From the NCBI GenBank assembly GCA_945871415.1, contig CAMBWG010000084.1:1-8036 (forward strand): a stretch of DNA of 8,036 nucleotides, read 5' to 3'. A program made the position numbers and the translations under genes. Origin of the DNA: an uncultured Desulfovibrio sp. Lineage in GTDB: Bacteria > Desulfobacterota > Desulfovibrionia > Desulfovibrionales > Desulfovibrionaceae. This document shows, piece after piece, positions 6,136 through 8,036 of the stretch. Under the pieces are notes generated by a model. The model saw only the letters and a program-made list of their open reading frames with translations. It did no database searches and was not told where the DNA came from. Numbering within the stretch: position 1 is the stretch's first letter; each line of letters begins with the position of its first letter.

Positions 6136-6281
6136 GAATTTTCAGCTTAAAGCCCGTTGCATTTCAAACCATACGGCCTGTCGTCTCGCTGAAAAAAAGT
6201 GCAATTTTTCCACTCTGTTTGGGCCGTGCGGCGTTGTGCCGCCGCCTCGCGTTTCATCTTTTTTAAAGGCAAAACGCTCCC
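6136..6281 (+). repeat. Dispersed repeat A, copy 1
   Basis: This copy matches the reverse complement of 4240-4378 through most of its length. Its hairpins correspond in position: GAAAAA (6191-6196) with TTTTTC (6205-6210), GCGGCG (6228-6233) with CGCCGC (6240-6245, same 6-nt spacer as in the other copy), and GCGTTT (6249-6254) with AAACGC (6272-6277). An extra segment of about 15-20 nt around 6166-6185 is absent from the other copy. It lies in the spacer between the convergent CDF and racemase genes. Confidence 0.72.
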
Positions 6282-6289
6282 ACAGTTCA

Positions 6290-6331
6290 CAAAAAACAAG
6301 TACCGCCCGTAGCCTGAGCTATGGGCGGTAC
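6290..6331 (-). terminator. Rho-independent terminator of the engB-racemase operon
   Basis: GTACCGCCC (6300-6308) pairs with GGGCGGTAC (6323-6331). The stem extends inward through GTAGC/GCTAT (one G-T wobble) to a CTGA loop, giving 14 bp. Read on the minus strand, the stem is followed by TTGTTTTTTGTG. It lies about 160 nt beyond the racemase stop. On the + strand it is followed by an A-rich stretch, so it is one-directional. Confidence 0.88.
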
Positions 6332-6419
6332 GGAATCAAAAAAATCTCCCCCTTGTCCCGGTTTTACCGGGGGACGGGCATTACAAGAAAACCGCCGCGT
6401 CCCCGCACCTTTCATCTTC

Positions 6420-6489
6420 CAGATAAAAGCGCGTTGGGGGAAGGATGGGGAGTGCCTTCCCCACGGAAGAATAAGCCTTCCCCAAAGCG
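6420..6489 (-). repeat. Dispersed repeat B, copy 2 (inverted relative to copy 1)
   Basis: Read on the minus strand this begins TTTGGGGAAGG just after the racemase stop and ends CCCCATCCTTCCCCC..CGCGCTTTTATC, matching both ends of copy 1. The middle differs. Within it GGGGAAGG (6437-6444) pairs with CCTTCCCC (6455-6462), and a further CCTTCCCC occurs at 6477-6484. Relative to its own transcript it has the same orientation as copy 1 has after the CDF gene. Confidence 0.65.
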
Positions 6490-6492
6490 GCC

Positions 6493-7182
6493 TCATTCCA
6501 GCGCAAGCAGCGCGGCCCGCTCGGCATGAATGCGCGTCGTGTCAAAGACCGGCAGCGAAACATCCTCCGGGCCTATGAGCATTCCGATTTCGGTGCAGCC
6601 GAGAATGACGCCTTCAGCGCCGCGCCGCGCCAGGTCCTCAATAACGGCGCGGTAGCGTTCCCGCGACGCGGGCGAAACCTCGCCCCGGCACAGTTCGTTA
6701 TAAATAACGCCGTTAATCATCTCTCTGTCCGCGGCTTCCGGCGTCAGCACCTCAATGCCGCGGGCCGTCAGCCGATCTTTATAGAAAGCCTGCGTCATGG
6801 TGTAGACGGTGCCGAGCAGGGCCGTCTTCCGCACCCCCGCGGCCAGCAGCGCATCGGCCGTCGCATCGGCAATATGCAGCAGGGGCAGAGCGCAGGCCTC
6901 TCTGATATGCGCCTCCACCTTGTGCATGGTATTGGTGCAGATGACCAGAAAATCCGCGCCGCCTCTCTCCAGACGGCATGCCGCATCAGCCAGCAGCACA
7001 CCGCACCGCTCCCAGTCTCCGGCACGCTGCAGGCGTTCCACCTCCTCAAAATTCACGCTGTACAGCAGAATTTTTGCGGAATGCAGCCCCCCGAGCCGCC
7101 GCGCCGTCATTTCATTGATCAGACGGTAATACAGCGCCGTGCTTTCCCAGCTCATACCGCCGATAAGGCCGATGGTCTTCAT
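6493..7182 (-). CDS. ygeA: Aspartate/glutamate racemase family protein, YgeA-type broad-specificity amino-acid racemase
   Basis: Predicted PLP-independent, two-cysteine racemase acting in the cytoplasm. The 229 residues fit the family. The start MKTIGLIGGMSWESTALYYRLIN is nearly that of E. coli YgeA (as I recall its sequence), and homology begins exactly at this ATG. The two catalytic cysteines are Cys82 in CTNTMHK and Cys196 in GCTEIG, each in its usual setting. LLHIADAT (101-108), LLGTVYTM (122-129) and PVFDTTRIHAE (211-221) are also conserved. E. coli YgeA racemises several amino acids, homoserine among them; the substrate here cannot be read from sequence. The ATG overlaps the engB stop by 4 nt (7179-7182). 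A purine-rich stretch (AGGGAGAGGAGG, 7195-7184) within engB provides the ribosome site. It is probably co-transcribed with engB and ends at the terminator 6290-6331. Confidence 0.9.
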   Translation of the reverse strand: MKTIGLIGGMSWESTALYYRLINEMTARRLGGLHSAKILLYSVNFEEVERLQRAGDWERCGVLLADAACRLERGGADFLVICTNTMHKVEAHIREACALPLLHIADATADALLAAGVRKTALLGTVYTMTQAFYKDRLTARGIEVLTPEAADREMINGVIYNELCRGEVSPASRERYRAVIEDLARRGAEGVILGCTEIGMLIGPEDVSLPVFDTTRIHAERAALLALE

Positions 7183-7805
7183 GCCTCCTCTCCCTGTGCG
7201 TCGTGCGCAGCCGCGTCCTCCGCCGGAGCAGCCGCGCCCGCAGCCCGGGCCAGCGCATCCCACAGGGCGGGAATGCCGAGCTTCTTTTCCGAGGAGGTCA
7301 CGATGGGCATGATGCCCACAATATCCCGCCATTCGGCGGCGCGTGCGGCCCGTTCGCGCTGTTTGCACTTGTCCGCCTTGGTCAGCACGGGCAGAATGGG
7401 CAGACCGCACTGCCGGGCAAAGGAGGCCAGATCAAGATCCAGCTTCTGCGGCGGCAGGCGGCTGTCTATAAGCAGCGCCAGCGCTTTCAGCTGCTTGTTG
7501 CCGGCCAGATATTTCTGCAGCAGATTTCCCCAGGCACGCCGCTCCTCGTGGCTTGCCCGGGCATAACCGTAACCCGGCAGATCCACCAGATAAAAGCCAA
7601 AGGGCTCCGCCCGGTAAAAATTGATGGAGCGGGTCTTGCCGGGAACAGAACTGACCTTGGCCAGCTTGCGCCGCCCGGCAAGCGCATTGACAAGCGACGA
7701 CTTGCCCACATTGGAACGCCCGGCAAGCGCAATCTGCACGGCATCCATGGCCGGAATCTGCGCAAGCGTGTACGCCGTGTTCTCCAGAGTCAGAGTAGGA
7801 TTCAT
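7179..7805 (-). CDS. engB: Ribosome biogenesis GTP-binding protein EngB/YsxC/YihA
   Basis: Small GTPase needed for assembly of the large ribosomal subunit and usually essential. The 208 residues are close to the family's usual length of about 195-210. All G motifs are present: G1 GRSNVGKSS (29-37), G2 with Thr58 in PGKTRSINFY, G3 DLPGYGYA (75-82), G4 TKAD (142-145) and G5 TSSEKKLGI (170-178). The last 20 or so residues (AARAAGAAAPAEDAAAHDAQGEEA region, from about 186) are an alanine- and acid-rich tail outside the GTPase fold. ATG 7805 is preceded by GAGGT at 5 nt spacing on the minus strand; homology also begins near this start. The frame is open further upstream, but the added residues are not family-like. 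The gene diverges from efp and overlaps the racemase gene downstream. Confidence 0.96.
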   Translation of the reverse strand: MNPTLTLENTAYTLAQIPAMDAVQIALAGRSNVGKSSLVNALAGRRKLAKVSSVPGKTRSINFYRAEPFGFYLVDLPGYGYARASHEERRAWGNLLQKYLAGNKQLKALALLIDSRLPPQKLDLDLASFARQCGLPILPVLTKADKCKQRERAARAAEWRDIVGIMPIVTSSEKKLGIPALWDALARAAGAAAPAEDAAAHDAQGEEA

Positions 7806-7812
7806 AAAAACC

Positions 7813-7827
7813 TCAAGTAAAACTTGA
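7813..7827. repeat. Short palindrome at the engB ribosome binding site
   Basis: TCAAGT (7813-7818) and ACTTGA (7822-7827) are perfect reverse complements around AAA. On the minus strand the second arm runs into the engB Shine-Dalgarno (ACTTGAGGT), so a hairpin could mask it. The site also lies about 10 nt upstream of the efp -35 hexamer. It may be chance, a small hairpin or a protein site. Confidence 0.35.
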
Positions 7828-7836
7828 ATTTCAGGC

Positions 7837-7864
7837 TTGACATTTCCTGTATTTTTTCCATAAT
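7837..7864 (+). promoter_or_regulatory. Sigma70-type promoter for efp
   Basis: TTGACA (7837-7842, perfect -35) is followed after 16 nt by CATAAT (7859-7864, five of six to the -10 consensus). Transcription should begin near 7871, giving an efp leader of about 115 nt. The surroundings are AT-rich compared with the flanking coding DNA. No equally good promoter was found for engB on the other strand; TTGTCA (7885-7880) with TATGGA 17 nt on is weak. Confidence 0.75.
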
Positions 7865-7893
7865 GCAAAATTCTTAATCTGACAATTGTACCC

Positions 7894-7957
7894 GCCGGGT
7901 CCGGCCCGGCAGGATGCCGCGTCCGCACGCTCCGCTCCGGAGCCTGTCGCGGCATCC
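7894..7957 (+). promoter_or_regulatory. Structured efp leader with two stable hairpins
   Basis: GCCGGG (7894-7899) pairs with CCCGGC (7905-7910). Directly after it, GGATGCCGCG (7912-7921) pairs perfectly with CGCGGCATCC (7948-7957), enclosing an inner GCTCC/GGAGC hairpin (7929-7933/7939-7943). No T-run follows, so these are not terminators. They lie between the predicted start of transcription and the efp ribosome site and could stabilise the mRNA or regulate it. No known riboswitch class was recognised. Confidence 0.5.
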
Positions 7958-7986
7958 AGGGCTGCACAAGATTCTCAGGAGGAACC

Positions 7987-8036
7987 ATGTATTCGACGAC
8001 CGACTTCCGCAAAGGCCTTAAAATCGAAGTTGACGG
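7987..8036 (+). CDS. efp: Translation elongation factor P, first 16 codons only
   Basis: EF-P binds between the P and E sites of stalled ribosomes and promotes peptide bonds at polyproline runs. Only the N-terminus is in the window: MYSTTDFRKGLKIEVD, then the first two bases of the next codon. This matches the start of EF-P domain I (KOW-like); MYSTTDFRKGLKIE is what I recall for Desulfovibrio EF-P. A strong AGGAGGAA at 7977-7984 precedes the ATG at short spacing. The modification-site loop (about residue 30-35) is beyond the window, so which modification system applies cannot be judged. It is driven by the promoter at 7837-7864 and diverges from engB. Confidence 0.9.
   Translation, partial: MYSTTDFRKGLKIEVD

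Noticed and set aside
6030..6266. Possible 78-codon gene starting at GTG 6030 next to AGGAGG
   Set aside because: The start codon overlaps the Shine-Dalgarno instead of following it at proper spacing, the frame runs into dispersed repeat A, and the translated similarity to the frame at 4070-4693 (minus) is explained by the DNA repeat.
6352..6387. CCCGG/CCGGG hairpin with outer CTTGT/ACAAG near 6352-6387 as a second terminator
   Set aside because: The inner stem is just 5 bp, the outer arms are separated from it by unpaired bases, and no T-run follows on the minus strand; the hairpin at 6300-6331 fits the role much better.
6024..6419. Composite transposon bounded by inverted repeat B
   Set aside because: No transposase or other gene is inside, the repeats are imperfect, and no target-site duplication was seen; each copy is better explained by its place at a gene's 3' end.
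6526..7566. Plus-strand open frame of 346 codons
   Set aside because: It is antisense to the racemase and EngB genes, both identified by full motif sets, and its product shows no recognisable domain.
1..8036. CRISPR array, tRNA, rRNA or phage attachment site
   Set aside because: No regularly spaced identical repeats, no cloverleaf with a conserved T-loop and no integrase were found on either strand.

Overview
The window looks like a GC-rich chromosomal segment of a Gram-negative sulfate reducer of the Desulfovibrionaceae (Desulfovibrio, Bilophila or a relative). That assignment is an inference. It rests on the visible start of EF-P (MYSTTDFRKGLKIEVDG), the order fbp-tsaD-trxA-trxB-bamD, a BamD-type outer-membrane lipoprotein and the base composition. 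There are no rRNA, tRNA, CRISPR, phage or transposase genes.

Layout. Positions 1-4073 on the + strand hold a compact gene train. It runs from the 3' part of fbp (class I fructose-1,6-bisphosphatase), through tsaD (t6A tRNA modification, 3 nt after fbp) and a 90-nt spacer with a candidate promoter and two inverted repeats, to trxA, trxB (4-nt overlap) and bamD (8-nt overlap). A perfect 13-bp bidirectional terminator closes the train at 4164-4192. Positions 4193-4465 are non-coding and hold a chain of hairpins. Positions 4466-5908 encode a cation diffusion facilitator (CDF) metal exporter, likely for zinc, with an unusually long C-terminus that reads as three copies of the cytosolic dimer domain. 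Positions 5909-6492 (584 nt) carry no gene but contain dispersed repeats and the terminator of the minus-strand operon. On the minus strand, engB/ysxC (ribosome-biogenesis GTPase, 7805-7179) is followed with a 4-nt overlap by a YgeA-type amino-acid racemase (7182-6493). A divergent intergenic region (7806-7986) separates engB from efp (+, 7987 to the window end) and holds a strong sigma70-type promoter and a structured leader.

How the genes relate. TrxA and TrxB form a complete NADPH-thioredoxin reducing system and are probably co-translated with BamD, the lipoprotein subunit of the outer-membrane beta-barrel assembly machine. fbp and tsaD are housekeeping genes that precede them. EngB and EF-P are both translation-related and diverge from one control region. 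The CDF exporter stands alone between repeat-rich spacers.

The least ordinary content is non-coding. Two families of imperfect dispersed repeats (called A and B here) are each present twice in inverted orientation, and the hairpins of family A show paired base changes that preserve the stems. The triple-domain tail of the CDF exporter is the most unusual protein feature. I see no clear defence system, mobile island or wholly new multi-gene system.
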